The notes under the pieces: model-generated
Database searches by the model: none
Seen by the model: the letters and a program-made list of their open reading frames with translations, nothing else
What the model was told of the DNA's origin: nothing
Assembly (NCBI RefSeq): GCF_914484835.1
Contig: NZ_CAJZAR010000062.1
Coordinates: 186,001 to 250,000 of the forward strand
Direction of reading: 5' to 3'
Source: Paraburkholderia tropica
GTDB taxonomy: Bacteria > Pseudomonadota > Gammaproteobacteria > Burkholderiales > Burkholderiaceae
Length of the DNA: 64,000 nucleotides
Position numbers and translations under genes: made by a program
Shown here: positions 42,710 to 51,872 of the stretch, one piece after another
Layout of the letters: every line of letters begins with the position of its first letter
Position numbering within the stretch: position 1 is the stretch's first letter

Positions 42710-43990
42710 ATGCCTTCGAATGTCTTTTCTCCGATGCGGCGCAGCCTGCTGACCGCCACCGCGGCGGCCGGCGCGCTGTCACTGTTTCCTGAAGCGATTT
42801 ATGCCAATACGGCCACGCCCGATATCCGGCCGTTCAAGGCGAATATTCCCGATTCCGCGCTCGACGATCTGCAACGGCGCATTGCCAATACACGCTGGCC
42901 GGGAAAAGAAACCGTCGCCGACGAATCGCAGGGCGTGAAACTCGCGCGCATGCAGCAACTGGTTCAATACTGGGGCACGGACTACGACTGGCGTAAAGGC
43001 GAAGCGAAGCTCAATGGTTTTCCGATGTTCATCACGGAAATCGACGGGCTCGATATTCAGTTCATTCATGTCCGCTCGCGTCATGCGAATGCCATGCCGC
43101 TCATCATGACGCACGGCTGGCCCGGCTCCATTTTCGAATTGATCAAGGCGATTGGGCCGCTCACCGATCCCACCGCCTATGGCGCGAGTGCCGACGACGC
43201 CTTCCATGTGGTGGTGCCGTCGCTGCCGGGTTTCGGCTTTTCGGGCAAACCCACGCAGCCGGGTTGGGGCTCGGACCATATCGCGCGCGCGTGGGGCGTG
43301 CTGATGGCGCGGCTGGGCTACGAGCGTTTCGTCTCGCAGGGCGGCGACTGCGGCTCGGTGATCTCGCACCGCATGGCCTTGCAGCACGTGAAGGGTTTGA
43401 TCGGCATTCACGTGAACATGCCCGCGACGGTGCCGCCCGATATCGCGCGGCATCTGGCCTTGGACGATCCCGCACCGGCCGGTCTTTCCGCCGACGAAAA
43501 GCGCGCCTACGAAAAGCTGAGCGTGTTCTATCGCGACAATTGCGGCTATTCCGCCATGATGGTCACGCGTCCGCAAACCGTGGGTTACGCGCTTGCCGAT
43601 TCGCCGGTGGGTCAGGCCGCGTGGATGTACGACAAGATTTCGCAATGGACCTATAGCGGCGGCGTTCCCGAGCGCTCGCTGACGCGCGACGAAATTCTCG
43701 ACGATATTTCGCTCTATTGGCTCACGAATAGCGCCACGTCGTCGGCGCAAATCTATTGGGAAGATCATTCCAACAATTTCAATGCCGTCGATATCGGCGT
43801 GCCTGCGGCCATTACGGTATTTCCCGGCGAGATTTATCAGGCGCCGCGCAGTTGGGCGGAGCGCGCTTATCACAATCTCGTCTACTTCAATGTGGTCGAT
43901 AAGGGCGGCCATTTCGCCGCCTGGGAGGAACCGTTGCTGTTCGCGCAGGAAGTGCGGGCCGGTTTGCGTCCCATGCGCAAACTGGCTTGA
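42710..43990 (+). CDS. Exported epoxide hydrolase (EHN-type alpha/beta hydrolase)
   Basis: A 426-residue protein with a twin-arginine-like export signal (PMRRSLLTATAAAGALSLF), then the N-terminal epoxide hydrolase segment (IRPFKANIPDSALDDLQRRIANTRWPG) and the alpha/beta hydrolase core. The oxyanion motif is HGWPGS (residues 135-140), the nucleophile D213 in QGGDCGSVIS, and the catalytic His H401 in KGGHFAAWE. The family resembles microsomal epoxide hydrolase and juvenile-hormone hydrolase-like bacterial enzymes, which open epoxides to diols. Export suggests a periplasmic detoxifying role. The gene is monocistronic. Confidence 0.88.
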   Translation: MPSNVFSPMRRSLLTATAAAGALSLFPEAIYANTATPDIRPFKANIPDSALDDLQRRIANTRWPGKETVADESQGVKLARMQQLVQYWGTDYDWRKGEAKLNGFPMFITEIDGLDIQFIHVRSRHANAMPLIMTHGWPGSIFELIKAIGPLTDPTAYGASADDAFHVVVPSLPGFGFSGKPTQPGWGSDHIARAWGVLMARLGYERFVSQGGDCGSVISHRMALQHVKGLIGIHVNMPATVPPDIARHLALDDPAPAGLSADEKRAYEKLSVFYRDNCGYSAMMVTRPQTVGYALADSPVGQAAWMYDKISQWTYSGGVPERSLTRDEILDDISLYWLTNSATSSAQIYWEDHSNNFNAVDIGVPAAITVFPGEIYQAPRSWAERAYHNLVYFNVVDKGGHFAAWEEPLLFAQEVRAGLRPMRKLA

Positions 43991-44206
43991 GCGCTTGAAT
44001 CGCGCGGCTATCGCGCGGCAATCGGGTCGTGAATGAAGGAAGCACTGAATGGCCGCGAATAGCGGCCAATTAGTGAGACTGCTGGCGCTAGCCGGTTGGC
44101 GATTAATAACGAATCATGGCGTGGACCGTCGAGAGGGCTTTTGTTACCATCGTTCATTCGCCCCTTTTAAAAACCCGCTTTGTTCGCCAGCGGCCCATTT
44201 CCAACG

Positions 44207-44866
44207 ATGTCCGACTCTCCAACCGCTCCGTCCACAACGGACCCAGACAGCGCCATCGTCTATATCGTCGATGACGACGCGCTGTTGCGCCGGGCGTTGA
44301 CGGGGCTGTTGCGTTCCGCCGGCCTGGCGGTGCGGGCATTCGAATCGACCGACGCCTTTCTCGCCGCGCCACGGCCGGCCACGCCTTCGTGTCTGGTGCT
44401 CGACGTGCGTTTGCAAGGGCGCAGCGGCCTCGCGTTTCAGGCCGAGTTGAGCGAGGGCGGGCGCGCGCATCTGCCGATCATCTTCATGACGGGTTATGGC
44501 GATATCGCCATGTCGGTGAAAGCGATGAAGGCGGGCGCGGCCGATTTCCTCGCCAAGCCGTTTCGCGATCAGGACATCATCGACGCCGTGCTGGCCGCGC
44601 TGGAGAAAGACGCGAGCCGTCTCGAAGCCGACCGCGCGCTGCACGAACTGCGCACAAGCTGGGATTCGCTCACGCCGCGCGAGCGCGAAGTGCTCCAGCA
44701 CGTGGCGGCCGGATTGATGAACAAGCAGATCGCCGCGAATATGGGCATTGCTGAAATCACCGCGAAGATTCATCGCGGTCAGGCCATGAAAAAAATGCAC
44801 GCCCGTTCCGTGGCGGAGCTGATGCGCAAGATGGAAGCGCTCGGCCTCTCGCATCTGCGCGCCTGA
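44207..44866 (+). CDS. FixJ/TmoT-type response regulator
   Basis: A 219-residue regulator. The receiver has YIVDDDALLRRAL, phospho-acceptor D66 (CLVLDVRLQGRSGL), MTGYGDIAMSV and FLAKPF. A C-terminal LuxR-type HTH (about 150-210) reads LTPREREVLQHVAAGLMNKQIAANMGIAEITAKIHRGQAMKKM. The ATG at 44207 is chosen over 44180. It lies 179 bp upstream of a histidine kinase in the same direction, a plausible partner, although FixJ-type proteins in this window also pair with the large kinase at 56844. Confidence 0.9.
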   Translation: MSDSPTAPSTTDPDSAIVYIVDDDALLRRALTGLLRSAGLAVRAFESTDAFLAAPRPATPSCLVLDVRLQGRSGLAFQAELSEGGRAHLPIIFMTGYGDIAMSVKAMKAGAADFLAKPFRDQDIIDAVLAALEKDASRLEADRALHELRTSWDSLTPREREVLQHVAAGLMNKQIAANMGIAEITAKIHRGQAMKKMHARSVAELMRKMEALGLSHLRA

Positions 44867-45045
44867 GTACTTAAAGCGCACGATCGATCGGCGCGAGATC
44901 GGCGCGAAATCTATACCTTCATATGATGGCGGCGCGCCACGGCGTCCCGTATTCTGACGCTGCCGCGCGAGCGCTGTGTTGCCCGCGCGTTTGCTAACGT
45001 GCGCCCAATCACCGCGCGGTTCAGAACAACGATGGGAGAACGACT

Positions 45046-46080
45046 ATGCGTGCGTATCCGGCAGCTTCTTGCGATACGCCCGCGCGTGCGTCCGAGCCTG
45101 CCTCGCATCGTGACGCGGCGTCGTTCGTCGTGGTGATGTCGCGCGCGCTGGCGGCGTTGTTCGTGGCTGCGTGTTGCTACGCTGCGTTCGCGACGTACAC
45201 GGCGTCGTCGCGCGCGTCGAATGAACCGCTGCATGGCATCGTGCCGTGGATGTTGCCTGCGCTCGTGGCGTTTGCATTCGTCGCGCTCAAATACGGGGAA
45301 TTGCGCACGCGCCTGCGCCATTACGCGGAGGCGATTGAAGCCGATGCGGGCGAAACCGTCGGCGTTGCGCTGCCCGAAACCGGACCCGCACCGATTGCGC
45401 GGCTCGCGCGCGCGGCCAACCACAGCGCGCGTCAACATGCGGGGCGGCAGGCCGAACTGCTGCACGTGCTGGCGGCGTACGCGCACGATTTGCGCACGCC
45501 GCTCACGCGCATGGGCATGCGCTGCGAACTGCTCGACGACGACGCGATGCGCGACGCGCTCGAACGCGATCTCGCCGAAATGGCCGAGCTGGTGGAGGGC
45601 AGTCTGTCGTGCGCGCGCATGCAATGCAGCGCCGAGGAGCCGATGCGTTCTGTCGATGCCGATGGCCTGCTCGATCTGCTGATCGCCGACTATCGCGACG
45701 CGGGTCGCATCGTCAAACTCGACGGCCATGTGGGCCGTCCTGTCGTCACCTGTCCGCACGCGCTGCGCCGCGTGCTCGTGAACCTGATCGACAATGCGCT
45801 GCGCTATGGCGGCGACGCCTGTCTGAGCGTGCGCGTGGAAGCGCGGCGGCTCGTGATCGCCGTGCTCGATTCGGGGCCGGGCATCGTGCCCGCGCAACTC
45901 GATGCGGTGTTCCTGCCGTGGTATCGCGCGCCTGGCACGGCGTCGGCGGCACCGGGTTCGGGATTGGGGCTCGCCATCGCGCGACGTCTGACGCAGGCGA
46001 TGCGCGGCGAGCTGCATCTGGAGAACCGCCGCACGGGCGGGCTCGAAGCGCGCCTGAGCTTGCCGCTCGCGAGCGCCTGA
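45046..46080 (+). CDS. Two-helix membrane sensor histidine kinase
   Basis: A 344-residue kinase. Two transmembrane helices (about residues 27-50 and 64-82) leave only a short external loop, so sensing is probably membrane-internal or cytosolic. The phospho-acceptor is H147 in AYAHDLRTPLTRMGM. The ATP-binding domain shows NLIDNALRYGG (N box), DSGPGIVPAQLDAVF and GSGLGLAIARRL. The F-box region reads LPWYRAPG. GGGAGAACG lies before the ATG. The DLRTPLTRM box is of the EnvZ/OmpR-partner type, so it might serve one of the orphan OmpR-type regulators rather than the adjacent FixJ type. Confidence 0.9.
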   Translation: MRAYPAASCDTPARASEPASHRDAASFVVVMSRALAALFVAACCYAAFATYTASSRASNEPLHGIVPWMLPALVAFAFVALKYGELRTRLRHYAEAIEADAGETVGVALPETGPAPIARLARAANHSARQHAGRQAELLHVLAAYAHDLRTPLTRMGMRCELLDDDAMRDALERDLAEMAELVEGSLSCARMQCSAEEPMRSVDADGLLDLLIADYRDAGRIVKLDGHVGRPVVTCPHALRRVLVNLIDNALRYGGDACLSVRVEARRLVIAVLDSGPGIVPAQLDAVFLPWYRAPGTASAAPGSGLGLAIARRLTQAMRGELHLENRRTGGLEARLSLPLASA

Positions 46081-46093
46081 ACGCAGGCGTGCT

Positions 46094-46543
46094 TCAAGCG
46101 GCGGGCAGCGTCACGGTCACGATCGTCGTGCCGCTCAAACGCTCCGTGAGTTCGTGATGCGCCGCGCGTTCGCCCCACCAGCGCGAACGCCGCGCCTGCT
46201 GACGATGACCGACCACGATGAGATCGGGATTGAACGCCTGCATGTGGCGCACGACCACTTCGGTCATGCGCCCGAAACTCACGTAGCCGCTCGCGGCGAT
46301 GCCGTCACGCGTCAACTGGACGAGCGCCTCATCGAGCGTGCCGCGCGCCAGTTCCTCCAGACGATGAAACGCAAGATCGCTTAGCAGACCTCCGCAATGG
46401 GCGTTGGCGCTCTGCGTATCGACGACGGAAACGACGTCCACATGCGCGGACAAGGCCAGCGAGAGTTGCGTGCAGCGTTCGAGCGCGGCCTGCGCTTCGG
46501 CGCTGCCATCGTAGACGAGCAGCAATTTCGCAAAGGAGGGCAT
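46094..46543 (-). CDS. Universal stress protein (UspA family)
   Basis: A 149-residue single-domain Usp. It begins FAKLLLVYDGSAEAQAALERCTQLS and has the conserved DLIVVGHRQQARRSRWWGERAAHHELTERL region, where the ATP-binding G-2x-G-9x-G-S/T motif is degenerate (Gly and Ser/Thr positions replaced), so ATP binding may be lost. It is convergent with the histidine kinase (13 bp between stops). The ATG at 46543 matches the family start. Confidence 0.85.
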   Translation of the reverse strand: MPSFAKLLLVYDGSAEAQAALERCTQLSLALSAHVDVVSVVDTQSANAHCGGLLSDLAFHRLEELARGTLDEALVQLTRDGIAASGYVSFGRMTEVVVRHMQAFNPDLIVVGHRQQARRSRWWGERAAHHELTERLSGTTIVTVTLPAA

Positions 46544-46771
46544 GACTTTCGGAAGGGTGAGTGTGTGGCTGAATCGTGTATCTGAATTGCGCAATCAAAA
46601 CAGTTGGGCGGCGGCGTTTATTCCCGCGTGCGGCGCGTCGAATTCTGTTGTGCGGATATATTCCGACATAATTTCCGGCGCACCTTGCGCTATAAAGATT
46701 GAGATTCACGAAACGTCTCGAATCGCGGATCGTGCTGCCTGCAAGGCGCGAAATGTGCGAAATGCGCGTCA

Positions 46772-46801
46772 TGGACAAGCATGCGCAACGTTCTGGACAA
46801 G
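46772..46801. promoter_or_regulatory. Direct repeat TGGACAAG, 22-bp period
   Basis: TGGACAAG occurs at 46772-46779 and again at 46794-46801, two helical turns apart. This is the usual geometry for AraC/XylS activators, and it lies 125 bp upstream of the aldehyde dehydrogenase whose downstream neighbour encodes an AraC regulator. The remainder of the 46544-46926 gap is promoter-like with no gene seen. Confidence 0.4.
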
Positions 46802-46926
46802 GCTCGTGCGTGTCGGATCGCTACACTCATTTGTCATGAATCGACGCGATCTACGCGTGATTCATCGCGAGGTTTCGCCTGTGCGCGACGCCACATTTCC
46901 TTTCGAATTTCATCTGGCAAACGATC

Positions 46927-48393
46927 ATGTCCGAGTCTTGCTCCGCACTTTCATCGAATGTCCGCCATCATTTCTTTATCGACGGCGATTGGGTATCGAG
47001 CCATTCCGATCAGCGTCACACGATCGTTTCGCCGTCGACGGAAACGCCGTTCATGACGGTGCCGCTCGCGGATGCCACCGACGTCGAACGCGCAGTCGCG
47101 GCGGCGCGGCGCGCGTTCGATCAAGGTCCGTGGCCGCGCTTGTCCGGGACCGAACGGGCGACGTATTTGAAGCGGCTGACGCATGAGTTGCGCCAGCGCT
47201 TGCCCTTGCTCGCGCAACTCTGGACCGATCAGGTGGGCGCGCCTATTTCGTTTGCGCAGAAGCTCACGCCGTTCGGCGCGAGCCGCTTTGAATTTTTCGC
47301 TTCGCTGGCCGAGCAATATGAATTCGAAGACTGGCGGTCGACGCAGCGCGGGCGCGCGTGCGTGCGCCGCGTGCCGGTGGGCGTCGCGGCCTTGATCGCG
47401 CCTTGGAATGCGACCTTTCCGATCGTCTCGCAGAAGATCGCGGCGGCGCTGGCGGCGGGCTGCACGATGGTGGTGAAGTCGCCGCCCGAGTGTCCGTTCG
47501 ACGCGCTGATCATCGCGGAATGCGCGGCGGCGGCGGGCATTCCGCCTGGCGTGCTCAATGTGATTACGGCGGGGCGCGAGGCGGGCGCGCAACTCGTGCA
47601 GTCGCGCGAGATCGACAAGATCAGTTTTACCGGCAGCGTGGCGACGGGCCAATGGATTCAGCGCGCCGCTACCGACCGGCTCGCGCGCGCGACGCTCGAA
47701 CTCGGCGGCAAGTCGGCGGCGATTCTGCTCGATGATGTCGATCTGCCCGCGGCGCTGGCCGCGCTTACGCCGTTCACGATGCCGTTTTCCGGTCAGATCT
47801 GCTTCGCGCAAACGCGCCTGCTGGTGCCGCGCCATCGTCACGATGAAATCGTCGCGACGTATGCGCAGATCGTCGCGGGTATGAAGGTGGGCGATCCGCA
47901 CGCGCCGGACACGGCCATCGGTCCGGTGCTCAATGCCGCGCAGCGCGAGCGCGTGCGCGGCTATATCGAACGCGGCATCGCCGAAGGCGCGACGCTCGTG
48001 ACGGGCGGCACCGGTAACGCGGGATTCGAGCGCGGTTTCTATGTCGAGCCGACGGTGTTTAGCCGCGTCACCTCGACCATGACCATCGCGCGCGAGGAAA
48101 TCTTCGGACCCGTGGTGTCGATACTGCCGTATGGCAGCGTGGATCAGGCGATCGAGATCGCCAATGATTCGGACTACGGATTGAGCGGGTCGGTTTATGG
48201 CCGCGATGAGGAGCGCGCGTTCGAGATCGCATGCCGGCTGCGCACGGGCAACGTCGGTATCAACGGTGTGGAGATCGCGCCCAACGTGCCGTTCGGCGGG
48301 ATGAAGCGCTCGGGTATCGGGCGCGAAGGCGGTCGCGAAGGACTCGAAGCGTACCTCGAAACCCAGGCCGTGTTCGTGCCTGGCGCGGCTTAA
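46927..48393 (+). CDS. Aldehyde dehydrogenase
   Basis: A 488-residue NAD(P)-dependent aldehyde dehydrogenase. The nucleophile is C292 in FSGQICFAQTR and the general base is E258 in LELGGKSAAI. The cofactor loop is IAPWNATFPIV and the glycine motif FTGSVATGQ. Its TMTIAREEIFGPVVSILPYG and VPFGGMKRSGIGREGG ends are standard. The downstream AraC gene (54 bp) is of the type that often governs aldehyde dehydrogenases for amine or aromatic aldehyde oxidation (compare FeaR/FeaB), so inducible aldehyde removal is likely. The substrate is unknown. Confidence 0.92.
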   Translation: MSESCSALSSNVRHHFFIDGDWVSSHSDQRHTIVSPSTETPFMTVPLADATDVERAVAAARRAFDQGPWPRLSGTERATYLKRLTHELRQRLPLLAQLWTDQVGAPISFAQKLTPFGASRFEFFASLAEQYEFEDWRSTQRGRACVRRVPVGVAALIAPWNATFPIVSQKIAAALAAGCTMVVKSPPECPFDALIIAECAAAAGIPPGVLNVITAGREAGAQLVQSREIDKISFTGSVATGQWIQRAATDRLARATLELGGKSAAILLDDVDLPAALAALTPFTMPFSGQICFAQTRLLVPRHRHDEIVATYAQIVAGMKVGDPHAPDTAIGPVLNAAQRERVRGYIERGIAEGATLVTGGTGNAGFERGFYVEPTVFSRVTSTMTIAREEIFGPVVSILPYGSVDQAIEIANDSDYGLSGSVYGRDEERAFEIACRLRTGNVGINGVEIAPNVPFGGMKRSGIGREGGREGLEAYLETQAVFVPGAA

Positions 48394-48447
48394 CGATCTA
48401 TCTGCAGCGCAACGCGAGCGCGGTTATTGGAAACCAGGAGCCAGGCC

Positions 48448-49410
48448 ATGAACTTCGACAAACACGAGATGACGCTCGACGGCGATCCGCATGCGAGCGA
48501 AGTCTGGTCGGACGTCATGCTCAACGTTCACGGCTTGCGCTGCGATTTCGACGCGCGCGCGCCCGTGCTATCGCGCGTGCAAGGATGGAAGCTCGGCGAG
48601 GTCGGCTTTTCGCTGGCCGATCTCGCGGTGCTCTCGCTCTCGCCGGTCGGCACGGAACGCGCGTCGTGGCAAGGCGACTGGCTGTTCGTGAAGCTCGTGA
48701 CGGCAGGCCATGTTCACGTGCGAAGTCAGGACACCGTTCGGCGTTTCGATGCGGGCAGTCTGTTCGTGATCGATCCGGCGTGGCCGTTCACCGAGGTCTT
48801 CGACGAACGCGCACGCTTGACGGTATTGCGCATTCCGAAAGCGGCGTTGCGCGAGCGCGGCGTGCAGTATTCGAAGCGCGCGCCGTTGACGGTCGATATG
48901 CGTTGCGCGGACGCGCGGGCGACGCGCGACATCATTCAGTGCATGGCCGCGCAGACCGTCGCGCCGAGCCGGCACACGCAAACCATGATGGGCGAGCAAT
49001 TGATCGAACTGATTCAACACGCCGTACTCGATCCCGATGGACGGGCCGCGCGACGCAGCTCCGATGCGCTGATCTGGCAGGCGAAGCGTTTTATCGATCA
49101 GCGTATTGGCGATTCGGGACTCGACACGGCGGCGATTGCGGCGGCGGTTCACGTGTCGACGCAGCATCTGCAACGCGTGTTTCGCGCGCAAGGCGGCACG
49201 CCGATGCGTTACGTCTGGCAAGCACGGCTCGCGCGCGCCGCACACTTGCTGCGCAGCGATCCGGCGGGCGTGTCGATTCAGGAGATCGCGTGGCAATGCG
49301 GCTTCGCCACCGCCGCGCATTTCAGCCGTCTGTTCAAGCAGCAATACGGCGAGCCGCCTTCGGACTTTCGTCACTCGGGCTCGCCGCTGATGGCGTCGTC
49401 GCGCGATTAA
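48448..49410 (+). CDS. AraC-family transcriptional regulator (FeaR-like)
   Basis: A 320-residue protein: an N-terminal AraC-binding-2-like beta domain (about 20-190) and a C-terminal double HTH (about 210-310). The HTH is visible as DTAAIAAAVHVSTQHLQRVFRAQGGTPMRYVWQARLARAAHLLRS and IQEIAWQCGFATAAHFSRLFKQQYGEPPSDFR. AGGAGCC lies before the ATG at 48448. It is in the same direction as the aldehyde dehydrogenase and probably activates it. Its 3' end overlaps the convergent anti-sigma gene by 4 bp. Confidence 0.9.
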   Translation: MNFDKHEMTLDGDPHASEVWSDVMLNVHGLRCDFDARAPVLSRVQGWKLGEVGFSLADLAVLSLSPVGTERASWQGDWLFVKLVTAGHVHVRSQDTVRRFDAGSLFVIDPAWPFTEVFDERARLTVLRIPKAALRERGVQYSKRAPLTVDMRCADARATRDIIQCMAAQTVAPSRHTQTMMGEQLIELIQHAVLDPDGRAARRSSDALIWQAKRFIDQRIGDSGLDTAAIAAAVHVSTQHLQRVFRAQGGTPMRYVWQARLARAAHLLRSDPAGVSIQEIAWQCGFATAAHFSRLFKQQYGEPPSDFRHSGSPLMASSRD

Positions 49411-50384
49411 CTCGCGGTCGCCTCGCGCGGATTGGGACGCTGTCCGATCACCTGATCGCCGCCACCATCGACGATCTGCTTGCCGATGGCGGCCAGTTCG
49501 TTGTCGTCGAGCGCGGCGATCAGCGCGTAACTCAGCCGTGCGCGACGCCACGTGAGCACGTTGAGGCTGTCGACGTGCTGGCGCGTCATCGCGCTATCGG
49601 GCTTGTCGTCCTTCATCACGCAGAGCGCGACCGGCAAGCCGGTTTTCGGCAGATAAACGATCTGCACGAGCGGCTTGTTATTGAAGCGCAGGCGTTGAAT
49701 GCGTTTGAACGTGAGGCCCGCCGCGCGCAGATCGGGCACGCGCAAGGGCACGCCGTCGTCGCTATGGATTTGTTCGATCACGCGCGCGGCGACTGCCATA
49801 TTGGGCATGTCGGTGGAAACGGTGTCGCGTGTGTAGAGGCGCTGATAGTTGACGGCCGCCGCGACCCAGGGCATCACGCCCGGCGCGGATGCCGCCGCCG
49901 ACGATGGACTCGCGGATTCACCGGGCAGCCAGCCAGGCGCTACGCTGAGCACGAGCGCGCCGCACGCGGCACACGTGAACGCACCCGCTAGAAATGGCCA
50001 CGCGAAACGGGGCAAAGAGAAGCGAGGCCACGCAAAACGCGCTTTCCTTTTCGCATCACCAGACGCGGACCGCTGCGCGTTGCCGATCGGCGCGACTTCG
50101 GCAGTGGGCGTGACGGTCTGCGCGGAGAACGGCGCAGCCGCGAATTCATCCGCACCGCCATAAGCCCGGCCCAATTCCGCCACGCGCCGCGCGAGCCGTT
50201 CGGGCACCGGCGGCAACCGCTGATACGCAAACGCATGCCGATACCGCAGCGCCGACGCCTGGAAGCAGGCCACGCGCCGCGCGACATCGGGCGAAACGCT
50301 CATTGTCTTCTCCACGTTCTCGCGCTCGCGCGGCGTGAGCTCGCCGTCCACGTACGCCATGAGCAGGACGTCATCCATATTCAT
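49407..50384 (-). CDS. Membrane anti-sigma factor
   Basis: A 325-residue protein. The cytosolic N-terminal domain has DDVLLMAYVDGELTPRERENVEKTMSVSPDVARRVACFQ, the typical anti-sigma fold start (LxAYVDGELxxxE). One membrane helix spans about 130-150 (WPFLAGAFTCAACGALVLSV), and a large periplasmic domain follows. The zinc-anti-sigma HxxxCxxC motif is absent. It starts 31 bp after the ECF sigma gene and would hold that factor inactive until a periplasmic signal arrives. Confidence 0.88.
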   Translation of the reverse strand: MNMDDVLLMAYVDGELTPRERENVEKTMSVSPDVARRVACFQASALRYRHAFAYQRLPPVPERLARRVAELGRAYGGADEFAAAPFSAQTVTPTAEVAPIGNAQRSASGDAKRKARFAWPRFSLPRFAWPFLAGAFTCAACGALVLSVAPGWLPGESASPSSAAASAPGVMPWVAAAVNYQRLYTRDTVSTDMPNMAVAARVIEQIHSDDGVPLRVPDLRAAGLTFKRIQRLRFNNKPLVQIVYLPKTGLPVALCVMKDDKPDSAMTRQHVDSLNVLTWRRARLSYALIAALDDNELAAIGKQIVDGGGDQVIGQRPNPREATAS

Positions 50385-50415
50385 GCCCCAGGTTCCTCAC
50401 TATTGGCCACGCTGG

Positions 50416-50931
50416 TTACGCGCTTTTCTTTTTCTGTCCTTCGATCAGGGCGCCGATTGCCTGGCGAGCCCGGGAAAGCCGGCTCATGATCGTGCCGATG
50501 GGCACGCCGAGCACCTCGGCCGCTTCGCTATAACTGAGTCCTTCCACTGCAACGAGCAGCATCACCACGCGCTGTGCTTCGGGCAACTGCTGCACGGCCG
50601 CGATGATCTGTCCGTTCATCGCCTGTTCCTCGGGCGTGCGCGCGGACGGGTCCGGCACGGTCTCCAGAAAACTGTCGTCCCAGTCCATGCCCGAGCGGTT
50701 GCGCACGTTACGCGCGCGCAGTTCGTTGATCCACGTGGATTGCACGATCGAGAACATCCAGCTCAGCGGCGCGGTGCCCGGCTGCAATTGATGCGCGCGT
50801 TCGAGCCCGCGCACGCAGGCGCGTTGCACGAGGTCCTCGGCGTCGTGCCGGTCGCCCGAAATGCGCAGCGCGAACGCCCACAAACGCGGCAGCATCGTGG
50901 GCAGGAGGGCGGAGAAGTCGGCGGCGGTCAT
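50416..50931 (-). CDS. ECF RNA polymerase sigma factor
   Basis: A 171-residue sigma-70 of the extracytoplasmic-function class. Region 2 is LLPTMLPRLWAFALRISGDRHDAEDLVQRACVRGLER, with SWMFSIVQSTWINELR. Region 4 is AVQQLPEAQRVVMLLVAVEGLSYSEAAEVLGVPIGTIMSRLSRARQAI. No regions 1 or 3 are present. The ATG at 50931 is chosen since the in-frame extension to 51159 is not protein-like. It forms an operon with the anti-sigma gene. The regulon is unknown. The Ohr gene next to it hints at oxidative stress, although it is separated by 255 bp. Confidence 0.93.
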   Translation of the reverse strand: MTAADFSALLPTMLPRLWAFALRISGDRHDAEDLVQRACVRGLERAHQLQPGTAPLSWMFSIVQSTWINELRARNVRNRSGMDWDDSFLETVPDPSARTPEEQAMNGQIIAAVQQLPEAQRVVMLLVAVEGLSYSEAAEVLGVPIGTIMSRLSRARQAIGALIEGQKKKSA

Positions 50932-51186
50932 CGGCTTGACGTCCTGTCCTCGGCCACGCGGGCACGGCTGCTCGTGCGCATGCAACGCGTATGACGCACG
51001 ACGCGCGCAAAGCGCGCGCGGCGCATGCCGGCGCGCGTGAGAGCCGATTCGAAATTCTCGCTGGATTCCATGGGGTGACGCGGGTGTTGGCTGAGATTCG
51101 CCTGAACAGAACACCGGGGGGCGGCCGATATTCCATTCGCGTTCGGAGGCGGCGAGCACGCGCGGGCGCGCGGCTCGCCGGCTGCT

Positions 51187-51603
51187 TCAGACGACCGTGA
51201 TCGTCGTGTCGATGTTGCCGCGCGTGGCCTTCGAATACGGACAGGTCTGATGCGCGGCGTGCGCGATCGTTTGCGCGGTGTCGGCGTCGAGTCCGGGCAG
51301 CGAAACGTTCAGGCGCGCTTGCAGCGAATACGAACCATCGTTGACGACGAGATCGATTTCCGTATCGACGGCAGTGTCTTTCGGCAGCGCGATTTTCATC
51401 TTGCCGGCAGCGAGACCCATCGCGCCGATGAAGCAGGCCGACCAGCCCGCCGCGAGCAGTTGCTCGGGATTCGTGCCGGGCGCGGACGAGCCGGGCGCGG
51501 AGAGCTGGACGTCGAGACGGCCGTCGCTGCTACGCGCGGCGCCTTCGCGGCCGCCGGTGGTGTGAGTCTTGCCCGTGTACAGCACTTTTGCGGTGTTTTC
51601 CAT
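51187..51603 (-). CDS. ohr: Organic hydroperoxide resistance protein (Ohr/OsmC family)
   Basis: A 138-residue thiol peroxidase that reduces organic hydroperoxides. The two catalytic Cys are in GWSACFIGAM (about residue 58) and HQTCPYSKAT (about residue 122), the pattern of Ohr rather than OsmC. The N-terminus KVLYTGKTHTTGGREG is typical. The ATG at 51603 is the family start. No OhrR gene is visible. An inverted repeat lies upstream at 51698-51737. Confidence 0.93.
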   Translation of the reverse strand: MENTAKVLYTGKTHTTGGREGAARSSDGRLDVQLSAPGSSAPGTNPEQLLAAGWSACFIGAMGLAAGKMKIALPKDTAVDTEIDLVVNDGSYSLQARLNVSLPGLDADTAQTIAHAAHQTCPYSKATRGNIDTTITVV

Positions 51604-51697
51604 GATGTGTCCCGTGTTCGGAGTGAGTTGACGACAGGACGCATTAGACCGGTCCAACTTATCTGGCATGTGTCCCGCAGTGCGTGAATTGCAAGGC

Positions 51698-51737
51698 TAT
51701 GTATCTGTCACGCGGGGTCGACACATTGAGATACATA
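51698..51737. repeat. Inverted repeat TATGTATCT...AGATACATA between ohr and acyltransferase
   Basis: Nine-base perfect arms (51698-51706, 51729-51737) surround a G/C-rich core with an inner TGTC/GACA pair. They lie 95 bp upstream of the ohr start and 136 bp upstream of the acyltransferase. A tandem AATGCGTG repeat follows at 51757-51772. It could be an operator or a transcribed hairpin. Confidence 0.45.
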
Positions 51738-51872
51738 CGAGCGGCGTTCACACGCGAATGCGTGAATGCGTGAATGCAAAAACGCGCCGCGAACTGAAAT
51801 ATGCGAGATACAAACGCGTGCTGAAATGCAAGGCCATTTCTTTAAGGCGCGATCGACAATCGCGTTCAGCCC

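Noticed and set aside
44051..44067. GGCCGC...GCGGCC inverted repeat after the epoxide hydrolase gene
   Set aside because: The stem is only six bases and no T-run follows, so it is too weak to call as a terminator.
48231..49991. A 586-codon plus-strand frame over the AraC gene
   Set aside because: It is out of frame with the AraC protein and is Arg-rich; the AraC frame has the proper double HTH and ribosome-binding site.
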